Below, in pieces: positions 36,179 through 43,793 of a stretch of 64,000 bases of DNA. Within the stretch, counting starts at the first letter, position 1; each line of letters starts with the position of its first letter. The notes beneath the pieces are model-generated. The model had not been told where the DNA came from, made no database searches, and worked only from the letters and a program-made list of their open reading frames with translations. Made by a program: the position numbers and the translations under genes. Source of the stretch: Microcoleus sp. bin38.metabat.b11b12b14.051 (GTDB lineage: Bacteria; Cyanobacteriota; Cyanobacteriia; Cyanobacteriales; Microcoleaceae); the NCBI RefSeq assembly GCF_013299165.1, contig NZ_JAAFKD010000004.1, positions 1-64,000 on the forward strand, given 5' to 3'.

Positions 36179-37027
36179 ATGGATACACTAAATGTCTTTC
36201 AGTGCCCGGAAGTTACAGTGAAACGTTTCTTGCTGGCAAAGTTCCAAGGCGCGATCGCCCGGGGAGGGACGATCGGCGAAATTCCGTTAAATCGGGGTAA
36301 AAATAGCGTGCGGGTGGTGTACGTGTCGGCGATCGCCCTGAAATTGGCTAAAAATTGGCAGCAGACACCGCAGGCGATCGCAGCACAGTTGGTCGAAACT
36401 CTCCAACCGCTGTGCTGGCCGGATTTCACCGTTAAAGCCCTATCTGCGGGCACGATTGAGCTGGAGTTGACTGATGCCGGTTTAGCCCTGTGGTTGCAGC
36501 GTTTAGCTCAAATTGCCCTCCCTGTACCAGAATATCGCATCTTATCTGCTGTTGTGTCTGCCGATCGACTGTTTCCGATTCAGTACAGCCACGCGCGCTG
36601 CTGTTCCCTGCTGCGAATGGCCCACCGCGATCGGCTAATTTCGATCGCCAACCCCGATGTCACCACAGCACCGCAAATTTGGTCGCTGGCGGCCCCAAAT
36701 CCTATCCCCTGGATTGACGGGGGTGTAGTGCGGTTAATCGATCGAGCCGAATGCAATTTAATTTCGCAACTATTAACAGTGCTAGACAATTTATCTCCTA
36801 TTTGGGAAGCAGAAAACCGCGAAAAACCAATCGATCATTTAAAATTAGCTAATACTTTGAGTCAAGCATTTCAGACTTTTTACAGTCAATGTCGGATTTG
36901 GGGAGAAGTTAAAACAGAAACACCAAAACTCGCCCAATCCCGACTGGGTTTAGTATTAGCAACTCAATCCTTGCTGCGGTTTATCCTAGAAGAATTATTA
37001 AACGCGATTGCTCCTATAGAACTTTGA
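36179..37027 (+). CDS. DALR anticodon-binding domain protein (ArgRS relative without catalytic core)
   Basis: A 282-residue protein made of pieces of class I arginyl-tRNA synthetase. The N-terminal part (about 1-110) resembles the ArgRS additional domain that touches the tRNA D-loop (FLLAKFQGAIARGG...GTIELELTDAGLALWL), and the C-terminal part is a DALR helix bundle (YSHARCCSLLRM ... LAQSRLGLVLATQSLLRFILEELL). The Rossmann core with HIGH and KMSKS motifs is wholly absent and the length leaves no room for it, so it cannot charge tRNA. It may bind tRNA or act on another partner. Such proteins are, to my knowledge, recurrent in cyanobacteria, so it is not simply decay. Confidence 0.8.
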   Translation: MDTLNVFQCPEVTVKRFLLAKFQGAIARGGTIGEIPLNRGKNSVRVVYVSAIALKLAKNWQQTPQAIAAQLVETLQPLCWPDFTVKALSAGTIELELTDAGLALWLQRLAQIALPVPEYRILSAVVSADRLFPIQYSHARCCSLLRMAHRDRLISIANPDVTTAPQIWSLAAPNPIPWIDGGVVRLIDRAECNLISQLLTVLDNLSPIWEAENREKPIDHLKLANTLSQAFQTFYSQCRIWGEVKTETPKLAQSRLGLVLATQSLLRFILEELLNAIAPIEL

Positions 37028-37140
37028 ATAAGGAAGATTAGCAACGAGCAATGTACGGGATGTAACGGATGTCAAGGATAGAAGTAAGAATCTTTTACTT
37101 AGGATCGCGAATTAAATAACTTACAATTTTTATTGTTATT

Positions 37141-37195
37141 GTGGGATGGGCGGGAGAGCCCGTCCAAAAAGGGCGGGCTCTCCCGCCCATCCCAC
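37141..37195. repeat. Perfect 22-bp inverted repeat
   Basis: Arms 37141-37162 and 37174-37195 are exactly complementary, beginning GTGGGATGGGCGGGAGAG, with an 11-base loop. It would form a very stable hairpin 110 bases after the DALR gene. There is no T tract after it, so it is a REP-like element rather than a standard terminator, though it could stop exonucleases. Confidence 0.85.
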
Positions 37196-37213
37196 AAACT
37201 TGTGTAAGCAAAG

Positions 37214-37451
37214 GTAGGGACACGGCAGTGCCCAAGGAGTGTCAACTTAAGGTCAAACCCAGTCAGAGACTGTTGTTTGACTATTAGGATCAGATCCCCC
37301 CGGCGCCCCCCTTAAGAAGGGGGGGACAATAGTCCGATCAAAGTCCCCCTTCTTAAGGGGGATTTAGGGGGATCTAGACTTAGGTAAAAGCGAGAGAGAC
37401 CAAGGCTTTCAGCCTTAAGTTGACACTCCTTGGGCAGTGCCGTGTCCCTAC
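37214..37451. mobile_element. 238-bp MITE-like element with nested inverted repeats
   Basis: Terminal inverted repeats of 39 bases (37214-37252 and 37413-37451) match at 38 positions, starting GTAGGGACACGGCA. Inside lies a second inverted pair (about 37291-37330 and 37345-37375) with GATCCCCC and CCTTAAGAAGGGGG cores. There is no coding capacity. No clear target duplication is visible. The whole can fold into one long cruciform. Confidence 0.75.
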
Positions 37452-37522
37452 GGGGATTTATCGATATGAAATGTACTTCATAAACGTTAAATTCGTTATA
37501 AAATTCGTTACCGAACTGCCTT

Positions 37523-38260
37523 CTAATTAATTCTAGGAGCCAAACTTTGTGATTGTGGAGGTTTCGGACAAGTTTTATTTTTCCAATCACACTGATAGAG
37601 ATGTTCTTTTTGCCAGCTCAAAGGAATTTCCAACAAATCGCGAGTACCCGTAACACCCTGACCGAAAAATAGCAGCAGGGCGATGCAGTTTAAAACAGTG
37701 TGAATTTTCCGCCAGCGGTGCGCTCTATCGTGATAAATTTCCGGCGCAATTGCCACCGAAAAAACCATCAACAGCGCCGCCGCAATCCCGTAATAAAAAT
37801 GAGAAACCAGCCATTCATCGTCCCTGCGAAAAATCCCCTCCTGGAATCCCAAAACCACCAAACCAACACCAGTTAAAGTAGCAAAAACACCTCGCCAAAG
37901 TTTCTGTCTTGCTTGATACAAAAATACCAAAGAAGCAATTGTCGCGGCAAACATCAGTGCGATAAAAACTACTTGAGTGGGGGATTTGTCCCACAGATTT
38001 TTTTCCAAAATACTTTTAAAATAAATAGAGTAAGCCAGAGCAATTAACGTAATTCCGACGAGCGCCCCAGTCAGCAACTGGCCCAACTTCAAATGCTCCG
38101 GGCCAACAACCGGCGGAATTTTGCTTTTACCGCCGTCAGCGACTTGCAGCCTGCGCTGGCGAGTTTGCCACGCTGCATTCACCACAGTACCAATAATCGG
38201 AAAAACTACCGCCACTGCGATCACCGGATGCAGGAGTGCCATAACATCTGCGAGTTCCAT
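37523..38260 (-). CDS. DUF4079 membrane protein
   Basis: A 245-residue polytopic membrane protein with about six helices and the DUF4079 pattern: LHPVIAVAVVFPIIGTVVNAAWQTRQRR at the start, HLKLGQLLTGALVGITLIALAYS, VSHFYYGIAAALLMVFSVAIAPEIY and HRWRKIHTVLNCIALLLFFGQGVTGTRDLLEI. Several His lie at helix ends in a pattern like cytochrome b561-type proteins, so heme binding is possible but unproven. The family is found in cyanobacteria and plants. It is 33 bases downstream of the sensor kinase gene and may be in the same operon. Confidence 0.82.
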   Translation of the reverse strand: MELADVMALLHPVIAVAVVFPIIGTVVNAAWQTRQRRLQVADGGKSKIPPVVGPEHLKLGQLLTGALVGITLIALAYSIYFKSILEKNLWDKSPTQVVFIALMFAATIASLVFLYQARQKLWRGVFATLTGVGLVVLGFQEGIFRRDDEWLVSHFYYGIAAALLMVFSVAIAPEIYHDRAHRWRKIHTVLNCIALLLFFGQGVTGTRDLLEIPLSWQKEHLYQCDWKNKTCPKPPQSQSLAPRIN

Positions 38261-38293
38261 ATTGAATATCCCAAAATAATGCCTGCATCTAGT

Positions 38294-39454
38294 TTAAGGC
38301 GTTGCAGGCGAGAGTTGCTCTGCTTCAAATTGGGCGATCGGCAGCGTTACGGTAAATGTACTACCCACGCCTTCTTCACTGCTCAAAGCAATTTCGCCGC
38401 CGTGCAAGTCCACACATTTTTTAACAATACTCAGCCCCAGTCCAGTACCGGGAATTATACCCACATTTTTCGCCCGATAAAACGAATCAAACAGCCGTTC
38501 TTGGTCGGCTAAAGGTATGCCAATTCCGGCATCGCTTACCGAAAAAATCACCTCGTTTTCCGTAACTTTTAATTCAAGAACCACTTCAGTATTTGCGGGA
38601 GAATACTTAATAGCATTTGACAGCAAATTGCTCAGAATACGCCGCAGCAAACTTGCCTCCAAACAAGCCATCGCCGATGGACTGTGATTCACAAAAATCA
38701 GCTTCACCGCATCAGCTTGAGCCTTCAAATTCAGGCTGCTCTGAAATTCCAAAACCAACTCATTACAGAATTTAGTTAAGTCTAGCTGTAGCAAGCAAAA
38801 CGCGATTTTTCCAGACTCCGAGCGGCCGAGTAGCAGAACATCATCTAATAACTGATCGATGCTTTTTGCTGCAACTTGAGTTTTGTCAAGCAGTTCTTGT
38901 GTTCTATCATCAGATAGTTTCGATTTGTATCTAGCAAGAACTTGCGTAGTGCCGATAATGAAGTTTAAAGGATTGCGAACATCGTGGGCAATCATGTACA
39001 GCAAAGAGGTTTTCATATCGTTGAGCTCTTTGGCTGTTTGCAAACTGCGATCGAGTTGATCGTGAGACAATTTGAGAGTTAAAGACAACTGGCGCGCTCG
39101 CAGCAAAATCTCCACCCGCGCTTGCAATTCTATCTTCTCGATCGGAGCAATAATTAAATCGTCAATAGTTTGCCAAATAAATCGCGTTGCCATCCCGACA
39201 TCCGAGCGAGATGTAATCAACAAAAAAGGCAAGCATAGCGGGTCTTCTGCCTGTTTTTGGGCTGCGATCCACTGCCAGTGTCGCTTCAAGGCAAGACCGT
39301 CAATGATTCCCAGGTCAAAAGATTGATTAAATGGTAAAATTTCATCAATATTTTCTGTATAATTTGGCAGCAATACCTCATAGTAAACTGCCAGCCATTC
39401 TAATAACAAGCGGCGATTTTCTTTCTGTTCGACAAGCAATAAAATTTGACTCAC
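38294..39454 (-). CDS. Sensor histidine kinase with atypical N-terminal receiver
   Basis: A 386-residue kinase: an N-terminal receiver-like domain (1-120) that keeps an Asp at the acceptor place (D52 in LGIIDG) but has VEQKEN where the acidic pair should be, then HisKA with H157 in MIAHDVRNPL and an HATPase (about 260-380, N box NLLSNAIKY, G boxes DAGIGIP and GTGLGLS). The degenerate receiver suggests phosphorylation-independent control. Its ATG overlaps the stop of the upstream receiver gene by four bases, so the two are translationally coupled, and the KaiC-like gene lies upstream on the same strand. Similar receiver-kinase order is seen in clock output kinases such as SasA, but no KaiB-like domain is present. 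Confidence 0.9.
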   Translation of the reverse strand: MSQILLLVEQKENRRLLLEWLAVYYEVLLPNYTENIDEILPFNQSFDLGIIDGLALKRHWQWIAAQKQAEDPLCLPFLLITSRSDVGMATRFIWQTIDDLIIAPIEKIELQARVEILLRARQLSLTLKLSHDQLDRSLQTAKELNDMKTSLLYMIAHDVRNPLNFIIGTTQVLARYKSKLSDDRTQELLDKTQVAAKSIDQLLDDVLLLGRSESGKIAFCLLQLDLTKFCNELVLEFQSSLNLKAQADAVKLIFVNHSPSAMACLEASLLRRILSNLLSNAIKYSPANTEVVLELKVTENEVIFSVSDAGIGIPLADQERLFDSFYRAKNVGIIPGTGLGLSIVKKCVDLHGGEIALSSEEGVGSTFTVTLPIAQFEAEQLSPATP

Positions 39455-39822
39455 GTCGGTTCTCCTAGCAAGCTGCGTACAATAGACAGCAAATCTTTAA
39501 CGATCAAAGGTTTGACCAGCATACTTCGAGCACCGCGGGAGAAGCTTTCGTGCTGAATCGCCGCGCTTTGTTTGGGGGAAAGTATCAAAAAAGGGATTTG
39601 GTGATTCCGCAGTTGTTCGCAGCAGTCCCAAATCTGGCGATCGAAACCAGAAATATCTACTAAAGCCATCCCAATTCTAGCAGGTTCGCCGATCGCTCGT
39701 GCAACATCTTCCAAGCTACAAGCGCCGAGGGTCTGGTATCCTTCTTTATGGAGAAATTGTGCTACCAGTTCCAAGTTTCGCTGATTGCGGTCTACCGCTA
39801 AAATTATTGAGTTGGTAGTCAT
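39451..39822 (-). CDS. Single-domain response regulator
   Basis: A 123-residue receiver with acceptor D56 (MALVDISGF), K104 (VKP) and only one acidic residue (D11, AVDRNQRN) in place of the usual pair. It overlaps the kinase gene by four bases (ATGA). With the kinase and the KaiC-like ATPase it makes a probable three-gene signalling cluster. No output domain. Confidence 0.87.
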   Translation of the reverse strand: MTTNSIILAVDRNQRNLELVAQFLHKEGYQTLGACSLEDVARAIGEPARIGMALVDISGFDRQIWDCCEQLRNHQIPFLILSPKQSAAIQHESFSRGARSMLVKPLIVKDLLSIVRSLLGEPT

Positions 39823-40492
39823 CGCTCAGCGTCCTCTGACGATTTTAGATTTTAGATTTTATAATTGGGAATTGTCTATTATAAATACTTTTACAGCACG
39901 GGCAAGTGAATCACATTATTTTTTAATAGTTTTAATAATACCATTTATAAAAAATATTACTACACCAATCTCCAATCCGCAGCATAGGTTCGTAGTGCGG
40001 ACTTCAGTCCGTTCTTAGTCCGAGGACACAATTCCAAACGATCGAACCGTTTTTGTGATGGCAATCGACCGCACGCGATCTGACACATAATTTATACACT
40101 CAATAATTATAACAACAGTTGCTCAAACTAATATTAACTTACTTGGGCGGTAACTATTATGTCAACCATAAAAAGTATTGCTCCCATTAATAATTAAAAA
40201 GATATTTTATTTCCCTAAATAGCAGCAGGACAAGGGAATGCCGTTTCCCTAAAGATGGCATCGGCTAATTTATAGATAGCAATTTTTTTCATAATAGGTA
40301 TTATTGAAATTAGAAAACTACACAAGTTTACCACTAAATTTAACTTTTCCAAGACTGAGGCTGCTACGTGGCTGCGCGGTGCGGGCGCTAATTCTATTGC
40401 TGAGGTGCCAGGTGTACCCAGTCGTAAAGCAGTCGGTTAGCCGCCGCTTTGATTAGCTACAATTGGCTGCAAAAAACACGGCAAACCCCGAT
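39823..40492. other. Intergenic region (670 bases)
   Basis: Near 39984-40020 is one isolated copy of the GGTTCGTAGTGCGGAC / GGACTTCAGTCC palindrome, in + orientation. The 40080-40330 part is AT-rich, with TTTCCCTAAA repeated at 40211 and 40247. A 50-codon frame ending 40440 (FSKTEAATWLRGAGANSIAE...) has no start codon and no recognisable match, so I do not call it. Confidence 0.4.
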
Positions 40493-41968
40493 TCAATCTT
40501 CACCCTCTACCACGTCAACCCACACCGGCGCCGAGCTTAAAATGCCGCGCAGTCCCCGTATAGGTTTACTGACTTTGATACCGTAGCGAGTAATATCGAG
40601 TTCTCGCAGAGTTTTCTCGAAATTGCTGACACGTTTTTTAATGACGCCGATCGCCTTGCGGATTTCCGTTCTATTATGAAGTTGGCGCTCCAGATAGCGG
40701 ATAAACAGAAGATTGTCAGCCAAATAGCTAATTCCGATCTCAGTCAGCCGAAAATCTCCGCTAATCCCTTCTATCTCATTAATCAAGATCACCGTAACTC
40801 CCATATTCTTGAGATACTTGCACAAAGCGTGCAAATTGTTCACCAAATCTTGACCCCGCATCGAAAGCTGATAGCCAGAAATACTGTCAATCATCACAAT
40901 CCGCGTCTTTTCCTGCTCCACCTCTCGGCGTACCATATTCGCAAACTGATCCGGCGAATACAGCAAAGGTTCCACAGCTATCACCGAAAGACTTCCCTGA
41001 GCCATCATCGCCCCAACGGGGATGTTAACTGATTCGCAGCGGCGCAGCAGAGTAGAAATTGACTCCTCAAAGATGTAAACTACCGATCGCTCCCCCCTTC
41101 CTGCTGCTTCCTTCATAAACTGAATCCCCACCGTCGTCTTACCCACCCCGCTAGGCCCGCTAATCACACTCACAGTACCCCGTTCCAGTCCCCCGTGCAG
41201 CAGTTCGTCCAATTCTGGAACTCCAGCAGAAATCGGTTCCGCCACAAAATCCTGTTGGTAATTGTCCGGAAGCAGCCGCGGAAACACCTCCATCCCAGCC
41301 TGAGTCAGGCGCAGCGAATGGCGCCCGTCGCGGAAGTTGGAACCGCGCAGCTTAGTGACAGACAGAGTGCGCCCTTCGGGCCGCAATTCCAAGTAAATTA
41401 CGCCATCGCTGATGAATTGCAAATCGTCGTCGGGAGCGCTTAATGTACCTTCTGACGTGAAAACCACCGTCGCCCCCCCTTCCACCAAAAACCGCAGAAA
41501 AGACAAAACCTGCTTGCGAAACTGAAACTCATCCGCAGCCAAATAGCGAAATTGAGTAATCGCATCCAAAAACACCCGTTGCGGCTGGATAGCTTGGACT
41601 CGCTCAATAATTTTTTGGGTAGTCGGTTCTCGTTCAACTTCCGACGGTGAGAAGATGTCGTAGGTTTGAACTTCGGTAAAAAATTCAGAGGATGGGCTCA
41701 AATCGAGGAAGGCCATCGCCTCGATGTCAAAACCGAGACTTGCGGCATTAGCGCGCAATTGGGCTTCCGGTTCTCCTAAAGTAATAAACAGGGGCGTTTC
41801 TCCCAGAGCTATACCAGCAGCCAAAAAATGAAAGCCCAGTGTAGTCTTCCCAGTACCCGGGCCGCCGCGTACCAGATAAGAGCGCTGAGCAATCAGGCCG
41901 CCGTCAATAACTTCGTTCAGACCCGTAATTCCTACCGAAACTCGGTTTTGAGACATTTGTTGGTTCAT
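40493..41968 (-). CDS. KaiC-like double ATPase
   Basis: A 491-residue RecA-fold protein with two KaiC modules. Walker A 1 is GGPGTGKTT (35-43), Walker A 2 is SGPSGVGKTT (270-279); the CII catalytic Glu pair is kept (E301-E302 in YIFEES), and Walker B 2 ends IVMIDSISGYQ. At the autophosphorylation place of KaiC (Ser-Thr) this protein reads S414-Y415 in GISYLADN, so only one of the two sites is kept. It is therefore a KaiC paralogue rather than the core clock KaiC; no kaiA or kaiB is nearby. A receiver and a kinase lie downstream on the same strand, suggesting that it works with two-component proteins, as several KaiC-like ATPases do. Confidence 0.9.
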   Translation of the reverse strand: MNQQMSQNRVSVGITGLNEVIDGGLIAQRSYLVRGGPGTGKTTLGFHFLAAGIALGETPLFITLGEPEAQLRANAASLGFDIEAMAFLDLSPSSEFFTEVQTYDIFSPSEVEREPTTQKIIERVQAIQPQRVFLDAITQFRYLAADEFQFRKQVLSFLRFLVEGGATVVFTSEGTLSAPDDDLQFISDGVIYLELRPEGRTLSVTKLRGSNFRDGRHSLRLTQAGMEVFPRLLPDNYQQDFVAEPISAGVPELDELLHGGLERGTVSVISGPSGVGKTTVGIQFMKEAAGRGERSVVYIFEESISTLLRRCESVNIPVGAMMAQGSLSVIAVEPLLYSPDQFANMVRREVEQEKTRIVMIDSISGYQLSMRGQDLVNNLHALCKYLKNMGVTVILINEIEGISGDFRLTEIGISYLADNLLFIRYLERQLHNRTEIRKAIGVIKKRVSNFEKTLRELDITRYGIKVSKPIRGLRGILSSAPVWVDVVEGED

Positions 41969-42052
41969 GTTTTGGATATCGGGCCCGTATTAATATTTAA
42001 TGGTTCTAGGCAGTATTTTGATTATTTTTTTACCGGGCGTCCGATAACCTTC

Positions 42053-43432
42053 ATGAAATCTTTTTCTACCGAAACCTACGTTAGCATACAAGAATTAGAA
42101 AATATTGTCGGCACTGCTGGCATCTGTCAGCAGCAAGATATAGAGGCTTTTTGGCAAGAACGGGTAGAAAAAGCAGTTGCGCCGGGCACTTCAATAGCTT
42201 GTACAGTTTACCCCCACACTCAACAAGAACTCGCGGCCGTTATTGCTTGGGCCAGCAAAAATCGCTGCGCCGTCTTGCCTTGTGGTAGCGGCAGCAAACT
42301 CGATTGGGGCAGTTTAGTTCAATTAGATCCCGTCAAACCCCCTGACCGAGAGCTTTGTGAACCCTCTTTCTTACAGGGGTCAGGGGGGCTCATTGCCGTC
42401 AGTACGGCGCGCCTCAATCGCCTGGTAGAACACGCTGTGGGCGATTTAACGGTGACGGCCGAAGCGGGGATGAAGTTTGTTGATTTGCAGGAAATTTTAG
42501 GAGCATCAGGTCAATTTTTGCCGATCGATCCAGCATATCGGCAACAGGCAACTTTAGGCGGAATTATCGCTACGGCTGACACAGGTTCTTTACGACACCG
42601 CTATCGAGGCGTGCGCGATTTGTTGCTGGGAATCACATTTGTGCGATCGGACGGTAAAATTGCCACAGGCGGAGGTAGAGTTGTCAAAAATGTCGCCGGT
42701 TACGACTTAATGAAACTGTTAACCGGCGCTTACGGCACCTTAGGCGTCATCAGTCAAGTAACTTTCCGAGTTTATCCGCTACCGGAATCATCGGGAACTG
42801 TCATACTGACAGGTGAAACGAATGCTTTAGCCGAAGCTGCTCAAATCTTGTTATCTTCTGCCCTGACACCGACGGCTGTGGATTTGCTATCACCGCAGTT
42901 AGTAGAAAAACTGAATTTAGGTAAAGGTTCGGGATTGGTGGTGAGGTTTCAAAGCATCGGCGAAAGCGTGAAACAACAATCAGCCCGCTTGCTAGAAGTT
43001 GCCCAAAAGTTGGGTTTGCAAGGCACAAGCTGCCGCGACAACGACGAGGATCAATTATGGCAAAGATTGCCAGAAACAGTCTGGAATTATGCCCAGAATT
43101 CCCCAATTATTTGTAAAATAGGCATCAGACCCTCGGAAGCAGTCAAAGCAATTAACGAATTGCCAGTACAGGACGCTTTGATTCATGCAGGCAGCGGTTT
43201 GGGGGTGTTGCGGTTTGAGACTGCGACTGCCGAAACGCTGTTGCAGATACGTAGAAAGTGCGAAGCTAAAGGCGGTTTTCTCACCGTTTTAGTAGCGCCG
43301 ACCCAGATCAAGCAAGAGTTAGATGTTTGGGGCTATACTGGAAGTGCGATCGATCTAATGCGCCGGATCAAGCAAGAGTTTGACCCGGAAAATATTTTAA
43401 ATCCAAATCGCTCAATCTTAAAAGGTTCGTAG
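42053..43432 (+). CDS. glcE: FAD-binding oxidoreductase, glycolate oxidase GlcE-type subunit
   Basis: A 459-residue FAD (PCMH-type) flavoprotein. Cofactor segments: VYPHTQQELAAVIAWASKN, VLPCGSGSKLDWG, LTVTAEAGMKFVDLQEIL, TLGGIIATADTGSLRHRYRGVRDLLLG and GRVVKNVAGYDLMKLLTGAYGTLG, with a C-terminal cap. With GlcF (next gene) and GlcD it makes glycolate dehydrogenase, which feeds photorespiratory carbon back. I start at ATG 42053; upstream codons run through the divergent KaiC-like gene. About 20 residues (DPVKPPDRELCEPSFLQGSG) are an in-frame insertion encoded by a palindrome (42338-42387). The stop TAG belongs to the GGTTCGTAG repeat that starts there. Confidence 0.88.
   Translation: MKSFSTETYVSIQELENIVGTAGICQQQDIEAFWQERVEKAVAPGTSIACTVYPHTQQELAAVIAWASKNRCAVLPCGSGSKLDWGSLVQLDPVKPPDRELCEPSFLQGSGGLIAVSTARLNRLVEHAVGDLTVTAEAGMKFVDLQEILGASGQFLPIDPAYRQQATLGGIIATADTGSLRHRYRGVRDLLLGITFVRSDGKIATGGGRVVKNVAGYDLMKLLTGAYGTLGVISQVTFRVYPLPESSGTVILTGETNALAEAAQILLSSALTPTAVDLLSPQLVEKLNLGKGSGLVVRFQSIGESVKQQSARLLEVAQKLGLQGTSCRDNDEDQLWQRLPETVWNYAQNSPIICKIGIRPSEAVKAINELPVQDALIHAGSGLGVLRFETATAETLLQIRRKCEAKGGFLTVLVAPTQIKQELDVWGYTGSAIDLMRRIKQEFDPENILNPNRSILKGS
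42338..42387. repeat. Palindromic insertion inside glcE
   Basis: Arms CCCCCTGACC (42338-42347) and GGTCAGGGGG (42378-42387) are perfectly complementary around a 30-base loop. Translation stays open through it and adds a surface-loop-like Pro-rich segment where related flavoproteins go straight from the GSGSKL region to the VSTARLNRL strand. Confidence 0.75.
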
Positions 43433-43648
43433 TGAGGACGGAGAGTCCTTCTTAAATCCCATGAATAGGACTCGCATTCTCCACTACAAACTAGGAATTT
43501 AAGGTTCGTAGTGAGGACTTAAGTCCTTCTTAAATCCCAGAAAAAGGACTAAACTCCTCACTACAAACCAGGAATTTAAGGTTCGTAGTGAGGACTTAAG
43601 TCCTTCTTAAATCCCAGAAAAAGGACTAAAACTATCCCTACGAACCAA
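43423..43648 (+). repeat. GGTTCGTAG hairpin family, about three units
   Basis: Units begin at about 43424, 43503 and 43580 (period about 78). Each has GGTTCGTAGTGAGGAC, a palindrome around AGTCC, CTTCTTAAATCCC and then an inverted partner (AAGGACTAAACTCCTCACTA). The first unit supplies the glcE stop codon. Confidence 0.88.
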
Positions 43649-43661
43649 AGGAATTAGGTAA

Positions 43662-43746
43662 TATAGCAACCGCCACATCGGGCGCGGACATAAATAATCT
43701 CATGAATAGAGCCGATACCCATCAAGCATAAATGGTTTGATTCCCG
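43662..43746. repeat. Dispersed 85-bp repeat, copy A
   Basis: Shares with 48230-48314 the order TATAGCAA-CGCCACA, GGACATAAATAA, CTCATGAATAGAGCC, and AAATGGTTTGATT, with about 80 percent identity by eye. Both copies are followed by heptamer-type or degenerate tandem sequence (here GTCAACT repeats, 43758-43788). Confidence 0.7.
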
Positions 43747-43793
43747 TACTATGCAATTGTCAACTGTCAACTGTCAACTGTCAACTGCTATAT

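Noticed and set aside
40290-40440. Open stretch encoding FSKTEAATWLRGAGANS
   Set aside because: No start codon, no ribosome site and no recognisable family; could be a gene relic but not supportable.
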